Part shown: piece by piece, positions 9,436-19,929 of the stretch
How the letters are laid out: every line of letters begins with the position of its first letter
Position numbering within the stretch: position 1 is the first letter of the stretch
Origin: Podaxis mareebaensis
Lineage: Eukaryota > Basidiomycota > Agaricomycetes > Agaricales > Agaricaceae
NCBI GenBank assembly: GCA_018524725.1
Contig: JAEUWP010000414.1
Location: forward strand, 1 to 64,000
Reading direction: 5' to 3'
Length of the DNA: 64,000 bases
Notes under the pieces: model-generated
The model's input: only the letters and a program-made list of their open reading frames with translations
What the model was told of the DNA's origin: nothing
Databases searched by the model: none
Program-made: the position numbers and the translations under genes

Positions 9436-11524
9436 ATGGACTCCACCTCAGCCCATCATCAGGGCCCCGCCTCTCTGCCCTCTGACTACGCCCTCGTCTC
9501 TAGTTATGTTCATCACAATGGCCTAGCTATGTCGGATCAGCCACCGCTCGAAGAATCCACCAGCGACACGACTTCGGCTCCACATAATGGCCGTCCTGGG
9601 CTGCCTATCAGACGCTCTTCTGCTGCCCACCGTCGTCCCAGTCATACTTCCACCATCACCATGGGCAACGCCATGAAAGATATTCCCAGCATAAAAAACG
9701 TTCTCCCTTCAGAGACGACTCCCCTCCTCTCCCCCAATCCACCCGTTCCTCGTATTGAAGAACCCATCGACCGCGATGCCTCTTTGGATAATGAGTCACG
9801 CATCAAAATGATTAGGGAGGAACTCCCCATCCTGACTCGATATGCCCTTCCTGTTTTTGGGTCAGTCCCTCCCTTCCTCTGTCGTGTGACCACCACTCAC
9901 GGTACTTCAGTACCCATTTGCTTGAATATACCTTAGTCGTTGCCTCCGTTGTTTCGATAGGTCACCTATCTACTAATGCACTTGCTGCTATTTCTCTCGG
10001 TTCCATGACCGCCTCCGTCTCTGGGTTCAGCATTATCCAGGGCTTTTCTTCTGCCCTTGACACATTGCTTCCCAGCGCCTGGACATCTACTCAACCCCAG
10101 CTCGTCGGCCTTTGGTCTCAGCGAATGTGTACGTTTCACAAGATCTTCTATACCCCGGTTACTCATACTTCACTGCATACAGGCGTTGTGATGGCCGTTT
10201 GTTTGATAGTAAGTGCTACTCGCATATTCCCTAACCTGGTCGTTCAATCTCTAGTAGCCTATGTACATCATATGGTTCAACGCCGAGGCAATTCTTCTCG
10301 CATTAAAACAAGAGCCCGAAGTCGCCCATCTCGCTTCTCTTTATCTCCGTTGGGTTTCCCTTGGGCTTCCCGCATACGCCTTCAACTGTATCAGCCGTCG
10401 TTACTTCCAATCCCAAAACCTCTTCTCCATCCCTACCCGCATAGTCATGTTCGTTGCGCCATTAAACGCTTTCCTCAATTATCTCTTCGTATGGGGCCCA
10501 GAGCCTATTCGACTAGGGTTTATTGGCGCTCCGCTCGCCACGGCCATTTCGTTTAATCTTGTCTCCCTTCTATCGATCGCCTATGGAATCTTCTTCGTGC
10601 CGAAGACGGCATGGCATCCCATTTCGAGAAGGATGTTTACTGGCCTCGGCGTTCTAGTCCAACTTGGCGTTGGTGGTGTTGGCCAGGTTGCGAGTGAATG
10701 GTGGGCCTGGGAGCTCGTCGCCCTTGGCGCAAGTCTGCTCGGCCCCGTCGCTCTTGCTACGCAGAGCGTTCTTCTCGTTTCCTCATCTACCACATTCCAA
10801 GCACCCTTCGCCCTCAGTGTAGCCACTTCCGTCCGGTAAGCACTTTTCTATTTCTGCAATCAACACGAGTTCATTAATGGATACAAAATATAGAATTGGG
10901 AATTTACTCGGAGAGCACAAGGCCAAACGAGCCGGGGCCGCTGCTATCACTGCCGTCCTGATGGCTCTTGGTATCGCTGCTCTCACAAGGTGAGCACTCA
11001 CTTTGGCTGGTTTTGGACGGTCTCCTGAATGATCCGTCAGCGCTATGTTTGTTGTGTTCCGCAATTCGTGGGCATATCTTTTCAATGATGATCCTGGTAA
11101 GTTTCTTCCCCACATAATAATGAAACCGGTGCTTATATTCTTTTCAGAGGTCGTCGGAATGGTAGCTGTCATCCTCCCTCTCGTCGCCCTCTTCCAAGTC
11201 TTCGATGGTACTGCGGCCGTTGCGGGCGGCATCCTACGCGCCCAAGGAAAGCAGTTGACGGGTGCTGTCCTCAACCTCAGTGCATACTATATCATCGGTA
11301 TTCCGTTCGGTATGCTCCTCGCATTCAAGTATAACATGGCACTGCACGGCATTTGGTATGGGTTGACGATATCATTAATTTATTGCGCTGTGCTCGGTAC
11401 TTGGCTGGGACTGAAGGCTGATTGGCAACATGAAGTCGAAAAAGTAGAGAAGAGGTTGGCAGAGGAAAGGGAGAGGGATAAGAAGGCGAGGACAATCGAA
11501 GAGGCCATTGAGGAGGATGTGTGA
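9436..11524 (+). CDS. MATE-family transporter, ERC1-like
   Basis: A multidrug and toxin extrusion antiporter, expected to move cationic or hydroxylated compounds against an H+ gradient. The ATG at 9436 begins a long Ser/Pro-rich cytoplasmic N-terminus of about 140 residues, followed by about 12 membrane segments in two MatE repeats. Segments visible include EYTLVVASVVSIGHLSTNALAA, SIIQGFSSALDTLLPSAWTS and PQLVGLWSQRM (conserved first-repeat region), FNCISRRYFQSQ and LGFIGAPLATAIS, GVGGVGQVASEWWAWEL, and in the second half GDGTAAVAGGILRAQGKQ-like DGTAAVAGGILRAQGKQL and YYIIGIPFGMLLAF. The end is a charged helix and TGA at 11522-11524. At least five short introns interrupt it. The N-terminus contains ETTPLL, which fits the acidic dileucine signal used for vacuolar sorting in fungi; vacuolar location is therefore an inference. 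Confidence 0.85.
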
Positions 11525-11737
11525 CGACCTTTATGACACTAACGAGCCCTCTTGCATGACCACCTTATATCCGTCATTCTACTGCGTTTATATATCCAAA
11601 GTCATGTTGAAAAGAATTATGATATGCAGAGGGACATTAAATAATCACAAAGCGCAGAGAATATCTGTGACTCAAGGTCAGTCTCGCAAAATTTCACTGG
11701 AATGATAAAGGCGCACCAAGACAAAAGATAGAGGAGT

Positions 11738-12202
11738 TCACCGAGCACGACAAATGACCTCTCCTGGCAACTTGAGCGCAAGGGCCTCCCTCGCCTCCAA
11801 CCACTCATTCTCCTTATCTCTCGTCCTCACAACAGCAACCTCACCCATGCCAAGAGGCTTAACAGTCCCCGCACGCCGCCCCGAGCAAATTAACCTAATA
11901 TCGCTCACGTCCATAAACACCCGTTTACTCGGCTTGCTAACCAGTTCCATGTGCGACAGCACGGGAAGATCGTCGCGGTACTTCAAGTCAGCCCAGATAC
12001 GCTTTTGTGCATCAGAGACGTGGTGAAAGTCGGTTGGGGAAGGAGAAGAAATGGTTCCGCGAGTGAGGGAGGAGAGGAAGCCGGAGCGGAGGAGGATGGA
12101 GAGGATGCCGAGGTTCTGGGTGTTGTGGGCTACGGCTATGCGGGCATGTCGCGCACGGAAGGCATTTTGGAGGCGGGCACAGAGGTCGTGTGGTAGCGGC
12201 AT
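11738..12202 (-). CDS. MRPS8: Mitochondrial small-subunit ribosomal protein uS8m
   Basis: A single-exon frame of 154 aa with ATG at 12202 and TGA at 11738-11740. It matches the bacterial-type S8 fold used in mitochondrial 15S ribosomes: the N-terminal helix DLCARLQNAFRARHARIAV, then ILSILLRSGFLSSL, a central region with RIWADLKYRDDLPVLSHMELVSKPSKRVFM, and the terminal strand pattern GEVAVVRT ... EALALKLPGEVIC. It has no long N-terminal presequence, as is usual for this protein, whose own N-terminus can act in import. It lies tail to tail with the MATE gene (213 bp apart). Confidence 0.85.
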   Translation of the reverse strand: MPLPHDLCARLQNAFRARHARIAVAHNTQNLGILSILLRSGFLSSLTRGTISSPSPTDFHHVSDAQKRIWADLKYRDDLPVLSHMELVSKPSKRVFMDVSDIRLICSGRRAGTVKPLGMGEVAVVRTRDKENEWLEAREALALKLPGEVICRAR

Positions 12203-13000
12203 TTTGTGAGTTGGTGGCTTAGCGCTTATGGCCCTCTGACGTTTTCGAAATTTTGGAAATTCCGGGGTGTTGAGGGCGTTGTTTGCGCGATGTTTACTTG
12301 TATCTTTGCGTTGTTTGGAGTTGTGTGGGTGGGTGTGCCCTGAAGCGTCGATTGAGCTTTGTGTTTCAAATAGAAAACAACTTAATGTTACTGGTGCAGA
12401 CTACGACGCTGAACGCAAAAAGTGCTATTAACTGTGGCGAGAGCTTTGGATTTATGCATCAACGACATGAATTGCCGACCGTCTCACATCCGCCCATATG
12501 CTTTGTGCAGACCTGACTTCCTCATGAACCCATCATACCAAAGCCGCGAAAGACTCGCCCTCCTAAATATTGGACAGAGTTGCGCATGGGTTCAAGAAAT
12601 GTTCTCTAGTTGACCACACACTCAATCCCATCGTTCTGGTGATAACGGCAGAACGAATGATTACCGAATGCACATTTCTTTATGACAGACGCCGGAACTC
12701 GATTCACGATTATTCCGGTTATCTGCTTTCCAGTCTGGCCGCACGGGGTCGTCCCAACCGCGTCTGTGCAACACGGGACAACACCTATCACTTAAAAGCG
12801 ACACCTGCGAATCGCTATCCTCTTGTCTCAGTTACTCCCTGACTAGTTGAGAGTTCTGAAACTCGAGGTGTCGCGTGTGTGCACTCGACTACACAGCACC
12901 GTATAACTGTTCGCTATACAGCCAGTTGTGGAAAACAATTTTCGTCTTCAAGGTGCGCTAAATGCCACATCTTCGACAGGCTCCAGATTAGCCATGACGA
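12203..13000. other. Stretch without a supported gene
   Basis: Several short open frames exist on both strands, but none has recognisable motifs, a convincing start or splice signals. I see nothing further in it. Confidence 0.4.
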
Positions 13001-13005
13001 CCCGC

Positions 13006-13443
13006 CAAACCACACCCGGTCGTACAATTATTCTCAAGCTCACCATCTTCTGATTCGGGCAGTGATGTTACGAGCATCACGACGCAGGCTCGCGAGGTTT
13101 CCTTATTTGCAGGAGTTGCATATCCTGGGGCAGGTCCCCCACTGACCGACCGACAAGCGAGGACTATACAATGTTACTATCGAGAAGTATGGTCCGCTGA
13201 AGCTGAGGCTCAATGCACCCGTGGGATAGGTATTTCCCCTGTCCAACCCGTCAATAGCCCCCAAATTCCGATTCCTGAATGCGGCTTATCGAGGCATATG
13301 TCAAGATCGCTCCTTTTAATCCGAGCCGCCCCCCCGAAGCACATGCGCCAAGTCCCCAGAGAAGCCCGCCTAGGAATCCTTGCCATGCGCATGATGGAGA
13401 GGTCTCCTTGCGTCTACTGCCACATCAGGGGACACGAAAAGTG
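13006..13443 (+). pseudogene. Open frame without an early ATG, possible exon or gene relic
   Basis: A frame without stops runs for about 145 codons to TGA at about 13441-13443. It reads plausibly as protein: a Ser-rich start (FSSSPSSDSGSD), a mid-section with LFAGVAYPGAGPPLTDRQ and a C-terminal part containing MRQVPREARLGILAMRMM and a Cys pair CVYCHIRGHEK. There is no ATG near its 5' end. A nearby ATG (about 12995) opens a frame (MTTRQTTPGRTIILKLTIF) that stops exactly where this frame becomes rich in acidic serine repeats. This suggests a single-base shift or an unseen splice between them. I do not recognise the family. Confidence 0.3.
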
Positions 13444-13494
13444 AAGAGGATTTCGCGCGTGGCAATGGCTCGTCTTTCGCCTTGAAAATAGACA

Positions 13495-13851
13495 CTACCG
13501 ACAATAACCAGTGTATTGGTCTTTGAGAATGCTCAATGGTGTTCTAGTCGAGGCATGGTGACAGCTCACCAGCCACGAGAACGCGAATGCGTCTCGCCTG
13601 GAGTGAAAAGCATCTCGAGAGACTTTGTTTACGCCACAACTAGCGCCGCCCGGAGGCTCATTTGTGTACCGTTTCGGCCGTTTCGGCTTCATTTCTGCAG
13701 GCCCATCTGTCTTTTCGATGAAATAATCGGTCAGTAATTCACAGATCGGCTCATTCAGGTAGACATCTTGGTTACCAATACAGTAGTTGACCGATAGCCA
13801 AGAAAGATGTGGAACTAGAATAACGCAAGCCCAGATTAGCAGGCGCCACAT
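13495..13851 (-). CDS. Possible small secreted protein, unrecognised
   Basis: A frame of 118 codons starting at ATG 13851 and ending at TAG 13495-13497. The first residues, MWRLLIWACVILVPHLSWLS, form a hydrophobic core with a positive residue ahead of it, as in a signal peptide or membrane anchor. The rest is polar with a Lys/Pro/Arg patch and five cysteines. No homology is recognised. It may contain an unspliced intron in its second half, because the reading after KVSRDAFHSRR loses protein-like character. It faces the previous weak ORF on the opposite strand. Confidence 0.25.
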   Translation of the reverse strand: MWRLLIWACVILVPHLSWLSVNYCIGNQDVYLNEPICELLTDYFIEKTDGPAEMKPKRPKRYTNEPPGGASCGVNKVSRDAFHSRRDAFAFSWLVSCHHASTRTPLSILKDQYTGYCR

Positions 13852-14068
13852 AAGTCATGATCTGCTCATCGTGAAGGTATTAACGACTCTGATGCATTTA
13901 AGAGCACGGGAGATTGGAACTTGTCGGGAAGTGCGCCAACCCGTTTGCCTCGAGTGTCCCCCATGTATAACTAAAAGTTAAGTTAGTCCAAGAAACTTGC
14001 CGTGTATATATCTGAAACTACAAGTACAAAGTCCGCTGGTATAAATCATATACCGTGCATGCAGAAGA

Positions 14069-17063
14069 CTAAACAACCTGACGGCTCCTCCTTGACTTGA
14101 TAGTACCAGTCCTTTCCAACGAGGCTTTCAGGCTTTTGATGGTCGACACGATCTCCGCAGCTACTTTGGGGCTCTCGGCCTCGAAGTCATACCGCTTTGT
14201 CGTCCCGCCCCCACGTGTTAGTACGAGTTTGAACGTAGCTGAGGATTTGGATGATTGTTGACAGTCTGCGATCGTCTTGACGTGGTAAGACGATGTCCTG
14301 CCGCTGTCAAAGACATTCTTGGCTTTGTTGCTTGACGGCATGATCTAATGTAGGCCAGTGTCAAAGGATGAACCGAGAAGATGAGGAAAGGTTTGCATAC
14401 ATGGACCCATTCGCCATCAACTGCTAGTGTTCGTTCGTGACGCGCAACCAACATGGGTAGCTTACGGAATATCGTGTATTTCTGGGGCGGAATGAATATA
14501 ACTTAGGGTGGATCAATCAAGCAACAAACCTTGTAGGCTGCAGTATAATCCAATGGCGTCGTATACTGTATTTCGGGTGTATCAGGGTTCTTGAAGATGG
14601 AGGCTGACGTAGTGATCAACAAAAGAACAGGCAATCAAAACGGAAAGGACGAGCGCACCATTGGGATCCGTGGTCCTCCCAACCCCTTTGACGATGTTTC
14701 CTCCGAGCATTGGCAATACACTGCGCTTGACTAGCAGCAATTCCCGCTTTCCTTGTAAGCTTGCGACAGTGCGATCGAGAGGAATCAGAATACTCCTGTC
14801 AGCCAACAAGAGCGCGTAGTCTTTCGGATTGGCCAATTTTCGTCGGCGGCAAACCATTTCCAGTGCTTCTTGCATGTACATTCCCGCAGACCTGGGGGCA
14901 AAGTGAGCTGGTATCTTCTGTACGAAGGAAGTAGGGTACTTACACCGGAATTGTCGTGGATATATGCACAGCGTCGGCGGTATCCACGCGGATGCGTAGG
15001 AAGATTTGCGGTCCATGACTACTTGACGGACCGAGGGATGTCGATATAGGTGCAGACGCACCCCAGCTTGCCGTGAGGAGACTGGGGGCACCTACTGCAG
15101 AAGGGCCATGGTTAGGAACGGTCAGTTTATCTTGCTGCTTTTTCGCTGGTGTTTTGATTGGCCGTTGAATTTTGGCCTCTATCTCTCGGTTCTGTTTGAC
15201 TGGTACATAGTGAATGTCAATAGCGCACATTGATAGACGGGTTCGACTGACTTTGAGCAGGTGTGGCTTCGAGGATCGCATACGCATCAGCGTTGAATTT
15301 AACAATCTTACCCAGCCGATCCGGTGCTAACAGTCGGGTGATTAAACACGATGGTTCACACAAGGGAAGAGGGTACACACGAGGGAAATCATCATCCACT
15401 TCTCCATCATCCTCCGCAAGCCTCAAAATCCATCCACAGGCGGATATCCGGTTCTCCCACTTGGGATCGTCAGGCCCGGTTAGACCGTCATCTAGTTTGG
15501 GCAGCCAGCCCTCTTCCCAATACGTCCAAAGCGCGAATCCAATGACCTCTTCCACGGTCGCATCTCGAGACACCGTAAGTTCCATAGGCTTGCCTGTTGG
15601 TCGATAGGCGTGTGGAAAATAAACAGACACGATGATAGAGGCCGGTGCACTTCTCCCAGACACAGAGGCATACATTTCCGTGAACGGATTAGATGATTTG
15701 CTGTGGTTGAGCATGCCGGATAGAGCGGACTGTTGGGGTTTGATGGGAAGGACCTTCTTACGTGCGAACAGGTTTTCAGGCTCAGGCGTTGAGGCGGAAG
15801 GCCGTTTGGTGGAGCTGCTACTGCCGGTGCGGTTTCGAAGAGGGTTGGGGATAGGTTGTTTGGACGTATCATCGGCGCTTACAGCTGGCGTTAGCATCTC
15901 AAAGTGTCTGTCAACGGACCGTTGATCACTTCGCGATGACGAGAGATGTCCAGTCTCGGAAACTGGGCTTAATTTAGGTCGTAAACGACCATTGGTGCTG
16001 TAGGATATAGGTGCGGAAGAGTTGCTCATTGAATTTGTTCCAGCAGAAAGTACCGAGAATTCGTCAGAGAGGTCGGAAGCCATGGTAGTGCGGGTGGCCG
16101 CGAACTCGCTGAGGAACAGATAAGGTTGGGTGAAGGCTAGGTTTTAAATAGCACTCACGGGTCAAACTCATCCACTCCGTCTACTACCTCTTGACCTCTA
16201 ACGCCAAAGTCACTGTCCGATGATGATTCGTCACTGGAACGAGGTTGTATTTCCTCGTCTGATGAAGAGAAGCTTAATGGTTGGGGAGGTGGCGCCGGTG
16301 CGGCCAAAGCCCCGTTTGGCCCACGACGGGCGGCCATGCGTGCCCTGCGCCTTCGTTCCATCTCGGCCGCGCCCTTGAATTTGGGCACAAATTGCACGAC
16401 TTTAGCGACCGGCGCCTCCTCAACTGTAGATGGACCCTCGATCTTGACCTCGGGCTGTGGAGATAATCTTTCTGTAGCAGTAATAACAGGAGGTGCAGGA
16501 ATGGGTGCAGGTGACCGGGGCGAATGTGCGGATGGTGGACCGTCAGGGACTCTGGGCCAGTCAGTAGGGTTTACCCCTGGAATTTCCTTCGTAGTAGGCG
16601 GAGGAGATGAGCCTCCCTGTACAAGCGTAGAGCTAGATGCATGATGCTGGACATCGACTAGAGGGACCCGGATGTTGGATTTGGACATGCGCTTGGACGT
16701 CGAGGTCCGCTTCCCGTTAACGCGAAGGCCTAGGCCGCCTGATCGGCCTCCCATGATGGTTTGGGTATATTTCAGCTTGGCACCGGGGAAACCTGAGGGG
16801 CGGTCGGCCTCGTCCTCACTGATCTGCGGGCTCTGGGGCATAGAGAGCTCGGGCCATCGTTCAGAGTCTGCGAGGGTAGCGTGGGTGATGTAGGGGTTGG
16901 AGGTGTAGGAGGGGTCAAAAGCGATGATTCTGGGCCCGTAGAGATCCTCTACTTCCTTGAGATACGACAAGCGGATATTGTGAATCAGATAGCTATTGAG
17001 GAGGTTAGAGCTGCAGACATTAGCTATGATATTGACTTACTCTGTATCGCTGATGATGGACAT
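14069..17063 (-). CDS. SIN1/AVO1, TORC2 scaffold subunit
   Basis: SIN1/Avo1 recruits AGC-kinase substrates to TOR complex 2 at the plasma membrane. The ATG at 17063 begins a short first exon (MSIISDT), and after a 48-nt intron the conserved YLIHNIRLSYLKEVEDLYGPRII follows. A long Ser/Pro-rich disordered part comes next, with a basic patch (MERRRRARMAARR) and an acidic serine cluster. The CRIM domain is marked by KSSNPFTEMYASVSGR, VSVYFPHAYRPTGKPMELTVSRDATVEEVIGFALWTYWEEG and the acidic loop DDGEVDDDFPR. A Ras-binding-like segment follows and a C-terminal PH domain: TIFRKLPMLVARHERTLAVDGEWVH, then SSYHVKTIADCQQS and KRYDFEAESPKVAAEIV. The stop is TAG at 14069-14071. Domain order and motifs match the family end to end. 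Confidence 0.9.
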
Positions 17064-17370
17064 CGTCAGTGCATAGCTGGTTGAAAGGAGGCGGTTGAAC
17101 GAGACAACAATGGGAGCTGTCATGGGAGCTGTTATGGGAAACACCTACCGTTTTAGGCTTCTGACCTTTACCTCGTCCCCCAACTTGATTTCTGTCTTCT
17201 AGCGACCCATAGGTATTTCAATTGAATCGGATCCTGCACGTCCACATGATATGCTCCTTCGTGCAGAATATTGAGATGTGAATCAGCTTTCTGTTTTGGT
17301 CATGTCAACCCCATTTTGACCATCTCTGGATCCTTCTTCTCGGTACGATATCTTCTTCTGCAGTCACAAC
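17064..17370. promoter_or_regulatory. Divergent promoter region, SIN1 / transaldolase
   Basis: 307 bp between two divergent starts. A direct repeat (TGGGAGCTGT near 17109 and 17121, the second with one or two changes) and an AT/pyrimidine-rich tract before the transaldolase start are visible. No known site is assigned. Confidence 0.4.
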
Positions 17371-18678
17371 ATGGCAAAGTCTCTCCTGCAACAACTGCGT
17401 TCCCTGGTGGTAGTTGACGTCGATTCCATGGATCCCGATGTGTCCAAAAGGCACACTACAGCCGAGGAACAATTCCAGGACATGACCTCTAATCAGGCTA
17501 TTGTTCTCGGCCAGGTCATCCGTCCAGAGAATGCTGAACTTGTCAAGGAAGCCATTCAATATGTCCACGCAAAAAACTTAGATCAGAACACAGAGACTTT
17601 CAAAATGGACGTAATTGATACCCTCGTATGTAATAGGCTCGTTTTCCATGTGTTGATCTACTAATCGGCAGTTAGACAGTCCTCTTGGGGAAACGCGTCC
17701 TTCCTTACCTCAAGGGAAGTGTACACGCCCAGACGTCTCCTTCTACCGCTTACAATACTGAGAATACCATTGCACATGCAAAGAAACTCGTAGCATTGTT
17801 TGAAGAACATGGAATTCCCAAGTTGGTTCTGTCCGTTCCTTCGGAAGAGTACTCTAGTGACTCGAAACAGGGAGCGCGTCTGTATTAAAATACCTGCGAC
17901 ACCGGAATCCATGCTGGCGTGCCAATACCTGCAGAAGCTTGGAATACAAACACTCGCGACATGTTTGTTCTCCCTCCCCCAAGCCCTGGCTGCGTCGCAA
18001 GCTGGGTGCAAATACGTCGCACCCTACTTCAACGGTATTTACTTCTGCGTAAATGTCCCCTGAAGAGATCTAACCAGCTCAACATAGAGTTGCGTGTTCA
18101 CTTCGACAAATCCGTCTGGAAAGAATACGTGGACCCGGCGTTGGAACATCCAATGAGTACGGTGATACTTTCCATCGTCGCGGCCTTCCGTGGGGTCAAG
18201 TCTCGCACACTAGTTATGCCTGCAAGGTATGCCAAACCCTCCATCTCCACTTCAAAAGTGTTGACTTTGTTTACAGTATTGTCACTCCAAATGAAGTCTG
18301 TCCCGCATGAATGTCCACCTTGCTGGGTCTGAACAATGCACTTTCAGGTGGTCGCACTCGCTTCTCTACAACCGGATCATATCACGCTTTCTGGTCAAGT
18401 TCTGGACCAGCTTGCATCCCTTCCTGCAACTGATGAAATCAAACCATTATCGTTGTTGTCTTCCGTCACCGAATCCTCAGGTATGTAGCGAAGCCCTGGT
18501 CAATAGTAGGGCTGGCGGTAACGTTTTCGCAGGAAACGATTACTTAGCCAACGGAGGCAACCTCCTTCGAGAGGCGATCAGCTCGGATGTTGAGATCCAG
18601 AGAAAGCTGACGGACGCGCTTGCTATCTTCGATGACTGTGAAAAGAAGACAAAAGATTTCCTTGACAATATTCTGTGA
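17371..18678 (+). CDS. Transaldolase-family protein
   Basis: Transaldolase transfers a dihydroxyacetone unit between sugar phosphates through a Schiff base on lysine (non-oxidative pentose phosphate pathway, cytosol). The ATG at 17371 opens SLLQQLRSLVVVDVDSMD (first barrel strand) and MTSNQAIVLGQV in the place of the family's TTNPS motif. Splicing gives VHAQTSPSTAYNTE, then RVCIKIPATPE with the Schiff-base lysine, then LATCLFSLPQALAASQAGCKYVAPYFN and TLVMPASIVTPNE. The C-terminus is a helix ending at TGA 18676-18678. Six or so short introns all restore the frame, so it looks intact. The altered TSNQA motif and sequence style resemble the divergent transaldolases found in fungi rather than the housekeeping TAL1, so the exact substrate is uncertain. 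Confidence 0.8.
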
Positions 18679-18764
18679 CGAACAAGGCTGCAATGACTAC
18701 GGCTGTCACCGATTAGTGGTACAAGCTAGAAAGAATACAAATGTGTATGCAATGTGAGACCATT

Positions 18765-19796
18765 TTACGAGGTATCCATCTCATCGTCGGTGCCGGTCAG
18801 AGTTGTGACTTGTTCCTCCACGACGAGTTTCCTCACGTCCTCTTTGGTCCATGCTGTTGTTCCCCGTCTAAATTTGTAGTCGCGCTCTTTCTGCACTCTT
18901 TGGTTGGGCATTTCTACGTTCCGCAGCATTTCCGTGCGGTCGGTTGTGATGATGCATGCGTCCACGTTTGAACCTGAACCAAGATCATTGAAGATACCAG
19001 CGGAGATAGCTGCGATCACAAGGTCGAGGGCTTCTTGTCGCTAAAGAAATTCACGTTTAAATAGTGAAGAAGTGATTAAGGATAAACGCACCTCCATGTT
19101 GGCCTTCCACCCACTCTCGAAGATAGCCATGGCTGCCAAGCTACCCGAGCCCATAGTCACATACGGGAGTTTGTCAGTTGAACCGTGAGGATGAATGGTG
19201 AAAAGCTGGGGTCCTGTTGGATCAACACCACCAAGGACTAGTGCAGCACCGATGTGTCCCTGGTATCTAGGAAGTGTGTGAACCATCTGGCAGAGCGACG
19301 ACGAAATTCTAATGCACACCTGAAGAGCATCTGTTTAAGCATAGTCATTGCCGTCACCACTCGCGGTTTTCGGCCAGTCTGAAGGGCATGGAGTTCCATG
19401 TTCGATGAGATGAGAGCCGTGGTAAATTCAGTGTCTGCGGCAGTTCCTGCACCACAGCAACGAATGGATTCTGTGATGTAGTGAATCTAGAAGTCGATCA
19501 TCAGATTGAGTGTGGAGGATATGAGGCAGGCACACACCTTCTCGCAGTTCTTGTCTGCAACTATTTCCCCTTCCGTTGCACGTGTGTCCGCACCAAGGAC
19601 GATGCCATCCTTGAATATGCAACCGACAATAGTGGTGCCAGTGCTGGTAGCTTTGGGCAATGGGAGACCCTTCTCAGCTAGGAAGTTGTTTCTGAGATAT
19701 CGTCAGTGATTACCCGGAAAACAATACAGTATGACAATACCTAATCTGATTTGAGAAGTCAAAGCCCGGAGAGCGGTAAACCGATGGTTGGGCCAT
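18765..19796 (-). CDS. PUP1: 20S proteasome subunit beta2 (PUP1/PSMB7 type)
   Basis: Trypsin-like catalytic beta subunit of the 20S proteasome. The ATG at 19796 starts [17 protein letters not shown], and after an intron the propeptide leads to the autocatalytic site Gly-Thr in [11 protein letters not shown]. The active-site residues follow in LGADTRAT (Asp) and VADKNCEKI (Lys). Further family motifs are [48 protein letters not shown] and [11 protein letters not shown]. The C-terminal tail ([22 protein letters not shown]) that wraps the neighbouring subunit ends at TAA 18765-18767. Four to five short introns. It lies head to head with the aldehyde dehydrogenase gene 133 bp away. Confidence 0.9.
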
Positions 19797-19929
19797 TGTG
19801 GATGTAGGTGAAGATGATTGCGCGGACAATGCATACGCGTCTTCAGTGGTCACGTGAGGCGTGGTCTAGATAAGAGAAATATGTCATTGCCTCTCGACTC
19901 TCGAGTCTCTTTGTCCTGGGACCGCAATC
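19797..19929. promoter_or_regulatory. Shared divergent promoter, proteasome beta2 / aldehyde dehydrogenase
   Basis: 133 bp between two divergent start codons. It contains the stretch GTGGTCACGTGAGGCGTGG (about 19847-19865) with a palindromic GTCACGTGA core (E-box like, CACGTG). Fungal bHLH factors such as Cbf1/Pho4-type proteins bind CACGTG; use here is inference. Confidence 0.5.
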
